This document shows, piece after piece, positions 17,751 to 26,932 of a stretch of 64,000 nt of DNA. Position 1 is the stretch's first letter. Each line of letters opens with the position of its first letter. The stretch covers positions 1 to 64,000 of the forward strand of contig NZ_JABBFZ010000005.1 of assembly GCF_012927125.1 (NCBI RefSeq), written 5' to 3'. The notes below the pieces were generated by a model. That model had not been told where the DNA came from and ran no database searches. It saw nothing but the letters and a program-made list of their open reading frames with translations. A program made the translations under genes and the position numbers. The DNA is from Paraburkholderia antibiotica (GTDB lineage Bacteria > Pseudomonadota > Gammaproteobacteria > Burkholderiales > Burkholderiaceae).

Positions 17751-17763
17751 TCAAATCGTTTGA
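17751..17763. promoter_or_regulatory. LysR box (T-N11-A palindrome)
   Basis: TCAAATCGTTTGA is a perfect 5-bp inverted repeat with a 3-base centre and fits T-N11-A. It lies 65 bases upstream of the SDR start and only 4 bases before the LysR ATG, so binding could both repress lysR translation or transcription and act on the divergent SDR promoter. Confidence 0.55.
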
Positions 17764-17767
17764 GATC

Positions 17768-18718
17768 ATGGACAACATCATTGAAAATGATTTTCGGCGT
17801 TTCGACCTGAACCTGCTGCTGACCTTCCGCGCGTTGCTGCAGGAGCGCAGCGTCACGCGCGCCGCGCAACGGCTGTTTCTCGGCCAGCCTGCGGTGAGCG
17901 GCGCACTCAAACGTCTCAGGGAAACTTTCGGCGACGAACTGTTCGTGCGCACGCCGCAAGGCATGACGCCGACGCCGCGCGCGCTCGAACTCGCGCGGCA
18001 GATCGAGCCGTTTCTGCAATCGCTGCATCAGGCGCTCACGCAGCCGCCCGGCTTCGATCCGGCGCACGCGCAGCGGGTCTTTCGGATCGGCCTCAGCGAT
18101 TCGCTCGAGGTGCTGTTGATGCCGGAAATCATGGCGCGTCTCGCCGACAAGGCGCCCGGCGTCAAGCTGATCGCGCGCGCCACCGATTCGACGCGCGCCG
18201 CCGCGATGCTCGACGAAGGCGCGATCGAACTCGCGCTCGGCGTGTTCCGCGAATGCGTGCCGTGGCAGCGCCGGTTCCCGCTGTTTTCGTGGCGCTTCGT
18301 CAGCGTCTACAACCCGAGCCTGGTCAGAACGCGGCGCAAGCGTTTGTCGATGGACGAATTCTTGCGTCACCGCCATATCCTGACCTCGTTCAGCGCGGGG
18401 CTGCACGGCTTCATCGACGAACGGCTCGAGATGCAGGGCGTCGAGCGCGAGGTCGTGTTTTCGAGCTCGAACTTCGCGACCAGCCCGTTCATCGTGCAAC
18501 GCACGGCGGCGATTGCGACGGTGCCGGATTTTATCGGCCGCGTGTGGCGCGATACGCTCGGTCTCGCGCTGAGTCCGCTGCCGTTCGACGTGCCCGGCTA
18601 CGAGGTTTCGTCGATGTGGGCCGCGGCGCACGATCAGGATCAGGGGCTCGCGTGGCTGCGGCGCGAGTTCGCGGACGCGTTCGGCACGGCAAACGCCAAC
18701 GCGGATACAGCTTCCTGA
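17768..18718 (+). CDS. LysR-family regulator, NodD/NahR-like type
   Basis: 316 residues from ATG 17768. RRFDLNLLLTFRALLQERSVTRAAQRLFLGQPAVSGALKRLRETFGDELFVRTPQGMTPTPRA is the winged-helix domain in the form common to the NodD/NahR/SyrM branch (DLNLL...S.TRAA..L..QPAVS.AL.RLR). The effector domain follows to the C-terminus. It likely controls the divergent SDR gene. The coding frame is also open far upstream, but only this ATG fits the family start. Confidence 0.9.
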   Translation: MDNIIENDFRRFDLNLLLTFRALLQERSVTRAAQRLFLGQPAVSGALKRLRETFGDELFVRTPQGMTPTPRALELARQIEPFLQSLHQALTQPPGFDPAHAQRVFRIGLSDSLEVLLMPEIMARLADKAPGVKLIARATDSTRAAAMLDEGAIELALGVFRECVPWQRRFPLFSWRFVSVYNPSLVRTRRKRLSMDEFLRHRHILTSFSAGLHGFIDERLEMQGVEREVVFSSSNFATSPFIVQRTAAIATVPDFIGRVWRDTLGLALSPLPFDVPGYEVSSMWAAAHDQDQGLAWLRREFADAFGTANANADTAS

Positions 18719-18831
18719 CAGCCGCGTGTGCTACGGTTGCAACGCGCGATTGTCGCCACCGTGGCGCCGCTCCCAGGGCTACCTGGAGTCGCCGTTTCTC
18801 TCACACCCGTTCATGCAAGGAGGCATCTCCG

Positions 18832-19233
18832 ATGACCCGCATCGCCAAAGGCACCTTCATCGTTTCACTGCAACCGCTGCCGTTCGAGAACGCGCCGACC
18901 GACGCGAAACTCGGCCGCATGTCGATCGACAAGCAGATCTCCGGCGACCTCGTCGCGACCACGCAAGGGCAGATGCTGAGCGCGATGACGGACGTGAAGG
19001 GCTCGGCCGGCTATGTCGCGATCGAACAGGTGAGCGGCACGCTCGCGGGCAAGCAGGGCACGTTCGTGCTGCAGCATCACGGCATGATGAATCGCGGCGC
19101 CTCCTCGCTCTCCGTCACCGTCGTGCCGGATTCGGGCACGGGCGAGCTGAGCGGCATCGACGGCGAGTTCAGGATCGAGATCGTCGACGGCGCGCATTCG
19201 TACGAGTTTGCCTATCGTCTGCCGGGCGATTGA
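18832..19233 (+). CDS. DUF3224 family protein
   Basis: 133 residues from ATG 18832 with an AAGGAGG ribosome site 8 bases upstream. AKGTFIVSLQPLPFE, DKQISGDLVATTQGQMLSA, YVAIEQVSGTLAGKQGTFVLQHHGMM and SGTGELSGIDGEFRIEI match DUF3224, an allene-oxide-cyclase-like small beta-barrel of unknown function. No signal peptide. The 3' end overlaps the convergent acyltransferase gene by 22 bases. Confidence 0.88.
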   Translation: MTRIAKGTFIVSLQPLPFENAPTDAKLGRMSIDKQISGDLVATTQGQMLSAMTDVKGSAGYVAIEQVSGTLAGKQGTFVLQHHGMMNRGASSLSVTVVPDSGTGELSGIDGEFRIEIVDGAHSYEFAYRLPGD

Positions 19234-20417
19234 ACGGCGGAGGCGTTGCCGGGTTCTTTGGCGGATTCGCCCCTGCGCCGACGATCTCTGTCGACAGGTA
19301 ACACCCTGCGCAACGTCAACGCCCGGCCGATCGCAACCGATGGACGCTCGACCGCGAAATAAACGAGCGTCGCCACCGGAATCACGAGCAGCGCCGCGAT
19401 GGCGAGCGCGAGCCATGCAGTATTGGCTGCGGGCATCGCATGAATCACCGCCAGCAGCACGACCGTGTGCGTCAGATACAGGCTGTACGAAATCATCCCG
19501 ACGAAGACGATCGGCTTCCACGCCAGTATCGACGTGATATGCGCCGACGACAACGCGACGCACACCATACCGGCCGCGCCGGTCGCCACGCCCCAGTCGA
19601 ACAGGAAGTCCGCGATGCCGCTCGGCGCCACGCGCAGCACCGCTTGCGAAAGGAAGTACAGAGCCAGCGACACACCGAGCACCAACGCCTTGCGCCCGCG
19701 CACCTGCAGCCACGCGGACCAGCGCGCGCGATGCAACGCCAGCAACGTCCCCACGACGAAAATACCCGCGAAGTGCGCGGTCAATTCCCACTGCACTTTC
19801 AGATTGGCGTTGTACGGGTTCTTGCCTTCGACGAGTAGCGCCAGATAGGCCGACGCCGACGCGATGATGGCCAGCGCGAGCGCATGATGCACACGCAGGC
19901 GGCGAACCGCCATCACGAGCAGCGGAAAGAACAGCGCGATGCGCATCTCGTAGATCAGCGTCCAGATCACCGGCACGATATGTTCGGCCCGATACACGCC
20001 GACGAAGAACACGTGCTGCAGCACCTCGGAGACCGGGATCCTGCCGTCCCACGCACTGTTGGTCCACACACCCGCCCAGGACACCGGCCCGCGATAGACC
20101 AGCAGCATGATCGCGCAGGCCGCCCCGAAGACCGCGAGATACGGCAGATAGATGCGGCAGACGCGCTTGACCAGATAGTCCTGATAGCCAGGCGGCTCGG
20201 GCGACGTCAACTGCAACGTCAGCACGAAGCCGCTAATAACGAAAAACAGGATCACCGCGTTGTGACCGTTCAACACGAAACGCAATGGCGTGCGCCATAG
20301 CTCGCGCAATGGATCAATTACCGTAAAGTGGTTCAATACGACCGTGAGCGCGGCAATTCCCCTCAGCGCATTGAGTTGAGAAAACCGTTCAGCAGAAAAC
20401 CGATTGACCCCGTTCAT
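19212..20417 (-). CDS. Acyltransferase 3 family (OafA/NodX type) membrane protein
   Basis: 401 residues. It begins FSQLNALRGIAALTVVLNHF, where R-G-I-A-A and the H of LNHF are the family's conserved catalytic-site features, and has about ten membrane helices. FFVISGFVLTLQL, VWTLIYEMRIALFFPLLV and VGMISYSLYLTHTVVLL are typical. It would O-acetylate a surface polysaccharide or other envelope acceptor. An AT-rich noncoding stretch lies upstream. Confidence 0.9.
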   Translation of the reverse strand: MNGVNRFSAERFSQLNALRGIAALTVVLNHFTVIDPLRELWRTPLRFVLNGHNAVILFFVISGFVLTLQLTSPEPPGYQDYLVKRVCRIYLPYLAVFGAACAIMLLVYRGPVSWAGVWTNSAWDGRIPVSEVLQHVFFVGVYRAEHIVPVIWTLIYEMRIALFFPLLVMAVRRLRVHHALALAIIASASAYLALLVEGKNPYNANLKVQWELTAHFAGIFVVGTLLALHRARWSAWLQVRGRKALVLGVSLALYFLSQAVLRVAPSGIADFLFDWGVATGAAGMVCVALSSAHITSILAWKPIVFVGMISYSLYLTHTVVLLAVIHAMPAANTAWLALAIAALLVIPVATLVYFAVERPSVAIGRALTLRRVLPVDRDRRRRGESAKEPGNASAVQSPGRR

Positions 20418-21155
20418 ACTGATTTTTATTTCCCGTGAGCGCCGGGTGTATCACGCGCCTTTGCATTTCACATCGAAGTTCATACGAGAACAAAAACACT
20501 GCTTTCCCGATCAGGATATCAAATATATTCGCCTTTATGATATTGGGATAAGAAAATGCATTTCTAATACGCAATTTGCGATTTTATTCGGAATAACCAG
20601 ATTGAATAGTTTTTATGAGATATTGTTTCTCGCACGAATAAATCCGTGATGCATAACCCGCATATAGATCAAAGCCTGCCCCCACGCCATCGGCCGCGAA
20701 CCGTTATTTCAGGATATTGGTCATGACATCGCATTCAAAGTAGCCGCATCATTTTTTGATGATTGATGCTTTTCATTTCCCATCAATAAGTTCGCATTCC
20801 GTTCAGTCCGGATTTATGAAAAATCCCATAGTCAGCGAATTGAATTACTTAACGTTTAAATTTTGTCAGCCGCAGCGTAAAATACTTCGATAATGCATTT
20901 CGGCGCTCGAAAACAATGACGCAGGCCGACTTGCCATCTTGACGATCGAAAATACCAAAAGCTATCCTAACTATCTAACCGGCCACAGCACAACGCCCCT
21001 TCATTGCCCGGCATGCGTTGGATAACCACCGTGGGTGCGACACGTCCAGAAGCGATCTCCCTCAGCAAAGGCGGAAAGTGCAAATCGCCGTTATTGAGCG
21101 GATAAAAATCGCGGTTTTCGAAGTCAAGGGCCGACCGCACCGCATGGAGAAATAG
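20418..21155. other. Long AT-rich intergenic region
   Basis: 738 bases with no supported gene. About 20430-20960 is clearly richer in A and T than the rest of the window, with several poly-T/A runs and short frames only. It may hold the promoter of the acyltransferase gene and foreign or decayed DNA. The last ~150 bases return to high GC before the gene at 21156. Confidence 0.6.
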
Positions 21156-22052
21156 ATGTCTTTCGATGATTTGACCGACGACGAATGGGCGTGTCTGTCG
21201 ACGCTCTTTAAGGATGTTCCGGCGGTAAGGTTTGGCCAGCGCGGCCGGCCCCGCGCAAGCCTCCGAATCGTCATCAACGCGGTCCTGTGGATTCTCACCA
21301 CCGGCGAGCCCTGGTCGAGGTTGCCGCGCCGCTTCCCGTCGGGTCCCACCTGCCGGCGCCGTTTCGCCGAGTGGCAATTGAACGGCACGCTCGCGCGGAT
21401 GGTCCAGATTCTCTCGCTGACTGGCCGGCAGTTTGCCTTTGTGCCGGACGTGCCGTCCGTCGTCGGGCAGTCTGTCGGCGAAGTCCGTACGGTCGCCTGC
21501 GTGCGACGCGCCGCCGACAACCCCGGCTTCGCGCACTGGACCAGCCCCGAGTTCTGGCAACCGCCACGCGTCGGTGTCGGCGAAGCGGCGCCCGCCGATC
21601 CCTTTGCGCAAATGACCCGGCAATTGACCAGCACGCGCGACCACGTGCGCGCGATCGCAAGTGCGAATGCGTCGCAGCATGACGTCGCGACAAACGTCAC
21701 GCATTTGCATCTCGTCGAGAACGTTAATCCCGTCCGCCATGCGAGTGACCCGCAGAGAGACGCGGCGCAGCAGATCACGAACCATCCGTGGCGGGTCGAC
21801 CGTTCGCCTGGCGGCGCGTTATTCGCCGACGAACGCGGCTACATCATCCATGCGACGGCACAGCCCGGACGCAACCAGATGTTTCGTGCCGAGGCCGAAA
21901 TCATTAAGGATGGCAAACGAATAGAACGATCGGGACTGGTCGGGCCGCCGTTTCGGACCTGCAGCGACGCCACGCAGTACGCGTTCGAATGGGGACAGCG
22001 GTGGGTCGATCGTCAAATCGCAAAGCACGCAGCGGATCGGCGCATGACGTGA
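21156..22052 (+). CDS. Protein with an IS4/IS5-transposase-type N-terminal domain and a separate C-terminal domain
   Basis: 298 residues, ATG 7 bases after GGAG. Residues 1-75 (DLTDDEWACLSTLF ... RGRPRASLRIVINAVLWILTTGEPWSRLPRRFPSGPTCRRRFAEW) match the helix-turn-helix N-terminal domain of IS4/IS5 transposases (the DUF4096 type). No DDE catalytic domain follows. The middle is unrecognised and the last ~65 residues (GYIIHATAQPGRNQMFRAEAEIIKDGKRIE) form a small alpha/beta domain of the sort found in stand-alone Burkholderia proteins. It is probably a domesticated DNA-binding protein rather than a mobile element; no terminal inverted repeats were seen. Confidence 0.75.
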   Translation: MSFDDLTDDEWACLSTLFKDVPAVRFGQRGRPRASLRIVINAVLWILTTGEPWSRLPRRFPSGPTCRRRFAEWQLNGTLARMVQILSLTGRQFAFVPDVPSVVGQSVGEVRTVACVRRAADNPGFAHWTSPEFWQPPRVGVGEAAPADPFAQMTRQLTSTRDHVRAIASANASQHDVATNVTHLHLVENVNPVRHASDPQRDAAQQITNHPWRVDRSPGGALFADERGYIIHATAQPGRNQMFRAEAEIIKDGKRIERSGLVGPPFRTCSDATQYAFEWGQRWVDRQIAKHAADRRMT

Positions 22053-22157
22053 TGGCGCTTCGCCGGGCTTGCGGGTCAACACGAAGAGAATGGTAGTCTG
22101 AGGCGTCGCACCGAACGCCAATTCTCTTTAATCCGCCGTGAGCGCCGCGATGTCCTC

Positions 22158-22778
22158 ATGATCACCCTCGCCCCCAACCTGACCCGCCTCTTCGGCGTCG
22201 CGGGTGCGATCGTTTCGTTGCTCGCGTTTCTGCCATACGGACTCGCGATCTGGCGCGGCACCACGCGGCCGCATCTTTTCACGTGGCTCATCTGGTCGGT
22301 TGTCACGGCGATCGCGGCGGCGGGTCAGTTCGTTGCCGGCGCCGGTCCCTCGGCCTGGTGCACGGCGGTCATTGCCGCCACCTGCCTGTTCGTTTTCGTG
22401 GCGAGTATTTTTCGAGGCGAGCGCAGCCGGACCGCATTCGATTGGCTGTGCCTCGCTGCCGCACTATCGGCGATCCCGCTGTGGATGCTCACCAGCGATC
22501 CGACCTTGGCGATCTGCCTCGTGACCTTCATCGAGCTCGTCGGGCTCGGGCCGACGGTGCGCAAAACCATTCGCGACCCGTGGGGCGAAAGTCTTTCCTA
22601 TTTCGCGCTGTGCGTGCTCAAGTACGCGCTGGCGATTCTCGCGCTGCCCATGTGGAGCGTCGCCGTCGCTTTTTATCCGGCGGTCAATATCGCCGCATCG
22701 GTCGGCGTTTGCCTGTTGATGATCGTGCGACGGCGGCAATTGCAATGCACACGTTCGAGCCTCGATGCCGACACCTGA
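22158..22778 (+). CDS. Multi-pass inner-membrane protein, PQ-loop-like
   Basis: 206 residues with about six or seven membrane helices. The first and second helix pair contains FLPYGLAIWRGTTRPHLFTWLIWSV and a later pair contains FIELVGLGPTVRKTIRDPWGESLSYFALCVLKYALA. Both look like the P-x(n)-K/T..S/R loop of PQ-loop (SemiSWEET-type) proteins repeated twice. The family is not certain. It is convergent with the next gene, with 23 bases between. Confidence 0.7.
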   Translation: MITLAPNLTRLFGVAGAIVSLLAFLPYGLAIWRGTTRPHLFTWLIWSVVTAIAAAGQFVAGAGPSAWCTAVIAATCLFVFVASIFRGERSRTAFDWLCLAAALSAIPLWMLTSDPTLAICLVTFIELVGLGPTVRKTIRDPWGESLSYFALCVLKYALAILALPMWSVAVAFYPAVNIAASVGVCLLMIVRRRQLQCTRSSLDADT

Positions 22779-22801
22779 GCACTGCTTCCCGCTGCTATCG
22801 T

Positions 22802-23545
22802 TCACGCCGTCGCCAGCCGCCCCACTCTGCGAACCTGTCGCGGCAGCACGATGTACATGCCCCACGCCACGACAAAAATGGCCCGCAGCACATCGGCGGC
22901 ATGATCCGGCAGCGTCACCGCAAAGTCGGCAAGCACGAGACTCGCGGGCACGGACCACACATACGTCGTGAGTCCGAGCAGGACCGCGTGCCGGAAGCCG
23001 AAACGTTCGGGGCCGGGAAAAGCGTGCGCGTCGAATCCGTTGCGCACCATGTATCCCGCCAGCGGCAAACTCACTACGAAGTAAATCCCGATCGCGACGA
23101 GCACCGGCATCGCCGCGATCATCAGCGACAACATCGGCGAATTCCGCGCGCGCTCCGACGTGACGAGTTCGTGCGAAAACTTCATCAGCGGCACCGCCGT
23201 CCGCGGCATCAGGAAATGGAAAGCCACCGCGGCAACGATGAAAAGCAGCGTGCTCGCGAGCCCCTGGCGCCACGCGCATGACCACCAGACGTACAGGCGT
23301 CGCGCGAAACCCGTGTCGCGACCGAGACTGAAAACCGCGCCGCGATCTCTGCGCGCGGCGACGGCCATCAGCACCGCGAACACCGCGGCCGCCAGAAGCA
23401 GCGCATACGGGTTCCACACCACGACGCCCACGTGTTGCCCCGACACTGCCGAGGCCGAGGCCGACGACGCCGTAGAGAAATGCTGCAAATGCTGGGCGAC
23501 ATAGTCCGAGGGATCGAGCGCCTGCGAAGCATCGTGCGTTGTCAT
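22802..23545 (-). CDS. Multi-pass membrane protein, unknown
   Basis: 247 residues from ATG 23545 (MTTHDASQALDPSDYVAQHL). An amphipathic, Ser/Ala-rich N-terminus of ~40 residues is followed by five or six hydrophobic helices (VWNPYALLLAAAVFAVLMAV, STLLFIVAAVAFHFL, SLMIAAMPVLVAIGIYFVVSL and others). A HLQH segment near the start resembles the entry of F-ATPase subunit a, but the rest does not follow that family. Function unknown. Confidence 0.7.
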   Translation of the reverse strand: MTTHDASQALDPSDYVAQHLQHFSTASSASASAVSGQHVGVVVWNPYALLLAAAVFAVLMAVAARRDRGAVFSLGRDTGFARRLYVWWSCAWRQGLASTLLFIVAAVAFHFLMPRTAVPLMKFSHELVTSERARNSPMLSLMIAAMPVLVAIGIYFVVSLPLAGYMVRNGFDAHAFPGPERFGFRHAVLLGLTTYVWSVPASLVLADFAVTLPDHAADVLRAIFVVAWGMYIVLPRQVRRVGRLATA

Positions 23546-24011
23546 CTCGTCTCCGTATCCCGCGAGGTCACGGGGAAGGTCGTGCATGCAGACGCGACAG
23601 CCCGGCGAGCCGTCGCGTCGATGTATCACGTCCTTCAGGATAGACGCTGCGCGGTTATTCGTCGCACACGCACAACCCGCGCGCAACCCGAGCACACCGC
23701 GCGCTTCGAAGACGCTGGGCAGAACGCGTTCGAGCGAGCGATCGGGCTTGCATATTTTTCACGCAGCCGTCACGCGCCCTCCGCTGCTACACGTGACGAA
23801 ATCGTCTTCTGCACACCGTTTTATCCATCGCGCATCACCTGCGGTAATTTTGAGATAAGGAGATTCCCTAGGGTGCCGCGATCTATGCTGAATCGACTTT
23901 CCGGCGCGCAAACGTTTGCCAATAATACTGCGCGCATTCAAACGCGGGACGACCGCTAGTCCGTTGATACGGAAGCTTCGGCGTCTCTTATTAAAACGGA
24001 GAGAGAGAAAA

Positions 24012-25505
24012 ATGAAGGGAAAGTCAACGAGGATTCTTGCCGCATCGGCCCTGTCCCTGAGTGCGATGACAAGCGCATTCGCGACCGGCGTCTATGCACC
24101 CTATGTCGACGTGACGGCCTGGCCGACGCCACAGTTCGACGTGATCGGCGTACAGCACGGCATCCAGCAGTTCACGATGGCTTTCGTGGTCGCCGCCGGC
24201 AGCAGCCAGTGCGTGCCGTCGTGGGGCGGCGTGCAGAACATCGGCTCGGGCAACAGCTCCGATCTGCTTACGTCGCTGTCGACGTCGCTGACGAACTATC
24301 GCGCGAAGGGCGGCGAAGTGTCGATCTCGTTCGGCGGCGAGAACGGCACGCCGCTGATGCAGGCATGCTCGACCGCGTCCGCGCTGCAAACCGCGTATCA
24401 GACCGTGCTCGATAGCTACGCGGTCACGCACATCGACTTCGACATCGAAGGCGCGGCTCAGGAAGACACCGCGGCGATCACGCGCAACTTCCAGGCCGTG
24501 AAAGCCTTGCAGACCGCCGCGACCGCGAAAGGCTCGACGCTGCACGTGACGCTCACGCTGCCGGTCATGCCGACGGGCCTCACGCAGGACGGCATCAACA
24601 TCCTCAATTCGGCGATCTCCAACAAGGTGACGTTCGACGCGATCAACGTGATGGCGATGGACTACGGCAGCGCGTCGATCGAAATGGGCACGGCGGCTAC
24701 GCAGGCCGCGTCGTCGCTGTATTCGCAACTCGACACCGCGTTCAAGTCGGCCGGCCAGACGCTGACCGATGCGCAACTGTGGCAGATGGTCGGCGTCACG
24801 CCGATGATCGGCATGAACGACGTGCAGGGCGAAACGTTTACGCTCGCCGATGCGCAGACGCTGCTGAACGTCGCGCGCAGCGACGGCTTCGGGATGCTGG
24901 CCAACTGGTCGGTCGGCCGCGATCAGTCGTGCCCGAATAACGGCGCGTACACCGCGTCGGATTGCTCCGGCATCACGCAGACCCCGTATGCATTCGCGTC
25001 GGTCTTCGAGCAACTCAACGGACATTGGGGCACCGGCGTGACGACCGATGCTTCGTACACCGGATCGTCGAGTAGCAGCAGTTCCAGCGGCAGCTCAGGC
25101 AGTTCGTCGAGCGGTTCGTCGGGTAGCTCGTCGAGCAGTTCTTCCGGCAACGGCTCTTCGGGCAGCAGCGCAAGCTCCGGCTCGACGGGGTCGAGCAGCA
25201 CCGGCACGACGGGCAGCACCACGCCGATCGCGGGCGCGGCATGGTCGGCGACGCAGATCTATACCGCCGGCATGACGGTCACCTATCAAGGCTCGACCTA
25301 CAAGGCGCAGTGGTGGACCCAGGGCGACGTGCCGGGGCAGGCCGCCGTCTGGAAGCAGACCGCCGGCACAACGCCGACGTGGTCGTCGACGATGGCCTAC
25401 ACGGGCGGTTCGTGCGTGATGTACGCCAACGTGAAGTACTGCGCGAAGTGGTGGACCCAGGGCGATGTGCCGAGCAGCGGCGGGGTGTGGGTCAAGCAGA
25501 ATTGA
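24012..25505 (+). CDS. Secreted GH18 chitinase-like protein with two chitin-binding modules
   Basis: 497 residues from ATG 24012, after a GGAGAGAG ribosome site. Signal peptide residues 1-24 (ends SAFA). GH18 barrel about 26-350 with VSISFGGENG (SxGG strand) and HIDFDIEG, where D142, D144 and E146 are the catalytic acids. The first Asp of DxxDxDxE is Thr139. A Ser/Gly linker (about 355-406) leads to two CBM5/12-type modules (410-448 and 456-497), each with the aromatic KAQWWTQGDVPG / AKWWTQGDVPS signature. Exported, probably by type II secretion, to hydrolyse chitin. A terminator follows. Confidence 0.92.
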   Translation: MKGKSTRILAASALSLSAMTSAFATGVYAPYVDVTAWPTPQFDVIGVQHGIQQFTMAFVVAAGSSQCVPSWGGVQNIGSGNSSDLLTSLSTSLTNYRAKGGEVSISFGGENGTPLMQACSTASALQTAYQTVLDSYAVTHIDFDIEGAAQEDTAAITRNFQAVKALQTAATAKGSTLHVTLTLPVMPTGLTQDGINILNSAISNKVTFDAINVMAMDYGSASIEMGTAATQAASSLYSQLDTAFKSAGQTLTDAQLWQMVGVTPMIGMNDVQGETFTLADAQTLLNVARSDGFGMLANWSVGRDQSCPNNGAYTASDCSGITQTPYAFASVFEQLNGHWGTGVTTDASYTGSSSSSSSSGSSGSSSSGSSGSSSSSSSGNGSSGSSASSGSTGSSSTGTTGSTTPIAGAAWSATQIYTAGMTVTYQGSTYKAQWWTQGDVPGQAAVWKQTAGTTPTWSSTMAYTGGSCVMYANVKYCAKWWTQGDVPSSGGVWVKQN

Positions 25506-25570
25506 GCGCGTGACATGCGGGAACGCGAGTGAGTCGCCCGCACGCTCACTCACGGACTTGTATCGATAAC

Positions 25571-25606
25571 GACGGCCGCCGGTGTTGCACACCGACGGCC
25601 GTTTTA
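25571..25606 (+). terminator. Terminator of the chitinase gene
   Basis: ACGGCC (25572-25577) pairs with GGCCGT (25597-25602), with additional CGGTG/CACCG pairing inside, and is followed by TTTTA. It lies 66 bases after the stop. Confidence 0.75.
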
Positions 25607-26107
25607 TTTCGAGGCTCTTGCACGAGCCCGATGCCCACACGACGATTCGCGTCGTGCGATCTGAATGTGCCTCTCTTTTGTCCGATATTCATCAGGTCGC
25701 CGCGAATAGCGTGCATTACACTGGTTTTCGCTATGCGCCTTTAAAGCGTAGCTGACCCACGAAGTCACAAAATCGCGCGGACTTTCGTGCACCCTTTCGG
25801 CACGTATCCGCCGGCACCGGGTGAAGCATCGTTGCCTGGTGAAAGCATTGCACCTTCATGAGTTTGGCCCGTACCTGGGCTCCTCCTCTCGCACGCCGGG
25901 AACATCTCGCCGCACTCACGGCACTTCGTTCTCTCATTGTTTGTTCCTGCAGACGGCGGCAGCCAGGTAGTCGCGCGGCCATGTCCAATTCATTTCATTC
26001 GTTTCATTCGTTTGAATCGGGCGCCCGCTTCCGACACGCAATTGGCACACGCGCATGCTGAGATTTCGCGCGCCTGATTCGCCTGATTCGCTGACAAGGA
26101 GATGACG
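25607..26107. other. Intergenic, no gene seen
   Basis: About 500 bases with no convincing coding frame. Short iterations occur (ATTCGTTTC-type words near 25990-26015 and CTGATTCGC twice near 26075-26095). It probably carries the promoter of the gene at 26108. Confidence 0.4.
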
Positions 26108-26713
26108 ATGAAGACCCCGCATTTAAGCATTTTGTCGGCTACCGCCATTGTGCTTCTACTAATGAGCGGCACCGCCCAGGCTGGCGGCAATGGCAATAAC
26201 AATGGCGGCGGTAACGGCGGCGGCCTGTGCTCGAAAGCCACGCTGAAGGGACCGTATGGCTTTAGCGGTCACGGCGAAATTCTCGGCCTGCTGGATTCGA
26301 GCAACGTGCTGCACGCGTTCGCCAGCCCGTCGATCCTCGACGACGTCGCGCTCGTGACCTTCGACGGCACCGGCGGTTTCACACGCACCGACTTCGGCAG
26401 CATCAACGGCGTGCCGAAGGGCGGCCAGACGAGCTTCAATCCGTACCAGAGCGGCACCTACACGGTGAATCCCGATTGCACCGGCACCATGTCGGTCCGC
26501 TATACCAGCGGTGGCCCCGTGCCGGCCGGCGTGGAAACCGACCTGAACATCGTGATCGCCGACGACGGGACGCTGATCAAATCCATGGTCTACCGCGCGA
26601 GCATTCCGTCGGCCGCATCGGCACCCGACGGCTACAGCTGCCCGATGAATTGCGTGCAAGGCGTACAGGAGAGTTTCGAAGGGAAGAAGATTCTGATCTA
26701 CGGCTTCCGCTAG
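26108..26713 (+). CDS. Secreted protein of unknown function, Gly/Asn-rich N-terminus
   Basis: 201 residues. ATG 26108 lies 6 bases after AAGGAG and is preferred over the ATG at 26102. Signal peptide MKTPHLSILSATAIVLLLMSGTAQA, a Gly/Asn-rich segment, then CSKATLKGPYGFSGHGEILG, the recurring C..A.LKG.YGFS pattern of small secreted beta-rich proteins in soil proteobacteria and Acidobacteria. Four cysteines may form two disulfides (one pair in YSCPMNC). Function unknown. Confidence 0.8.
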   Translation: MKTPHLSILSATAIVLLLMSGTAQAGGNGNNNGGGNGGGLCSKATLKGPYGFSGHGEILGLLDSSNVLHAFASPSILDDVALVTFDGTGGFTRTDFGSINGVPKGGQTSFNPYQSGTYTVNPDCTGTMSVRYTSGGPVPAGVETDLNIVIADDGTLIKSMVYRASIPSAASAPDGYSCPMNCVQGVQESFEGKKILIYGFR

Positions 26714-26755
26714 CCGCGGCGATCGCACGATCGCATGACGGAAGCATTCGCGCCT

Positions 26756-26779
26756 GCCGCCGGTGCGAGGACCGGCGGC
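26756..26779. terminator. Hairpin after the secreted protein gene
   Basis: A 9-bp perfect stem (26756-26764 with 26771-26779) and 6-base loop, with no T run. It could act as a terminator or as an mRNA-stabilising hairpin. Confidence 0.4.
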
Positions 26780-26932
26780 CGGTTCAGCCCAACCCGAGCG
26801 TTGCTCAGCGCGCGAGGTCGCATCACTACCGCTCGAAGCAAACCGTCTGGTATCGTAAAGCTCAAATAGAGTTCAAATAAACCGAGTTCATATCATTCAT
26901 CCAAGGCCGGACCTGAGCCGAGACGGGTAACG

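Noticed and set aside
20404..20649. 81-codon plus-strand frame in the AT-rich gap
   Set aside because: It begins antisense to the acyltransferase start and its codon use is unlike the neighbours; AT-rich DNA with no family match.
21156..22052. An intact IS4/IS5 insertion sequence
   Set aside because: Only the N-terminal HTH domain is present, with no DDE domain and no terminal inverted or target-site repeats visible.
25990..26095. Short iterated words resembling a repeat array
   Set aside because: ATTCGTTTC and CTGATTCGC occur only two or three times, with no regular spacers; not a CRISPR or satellite.
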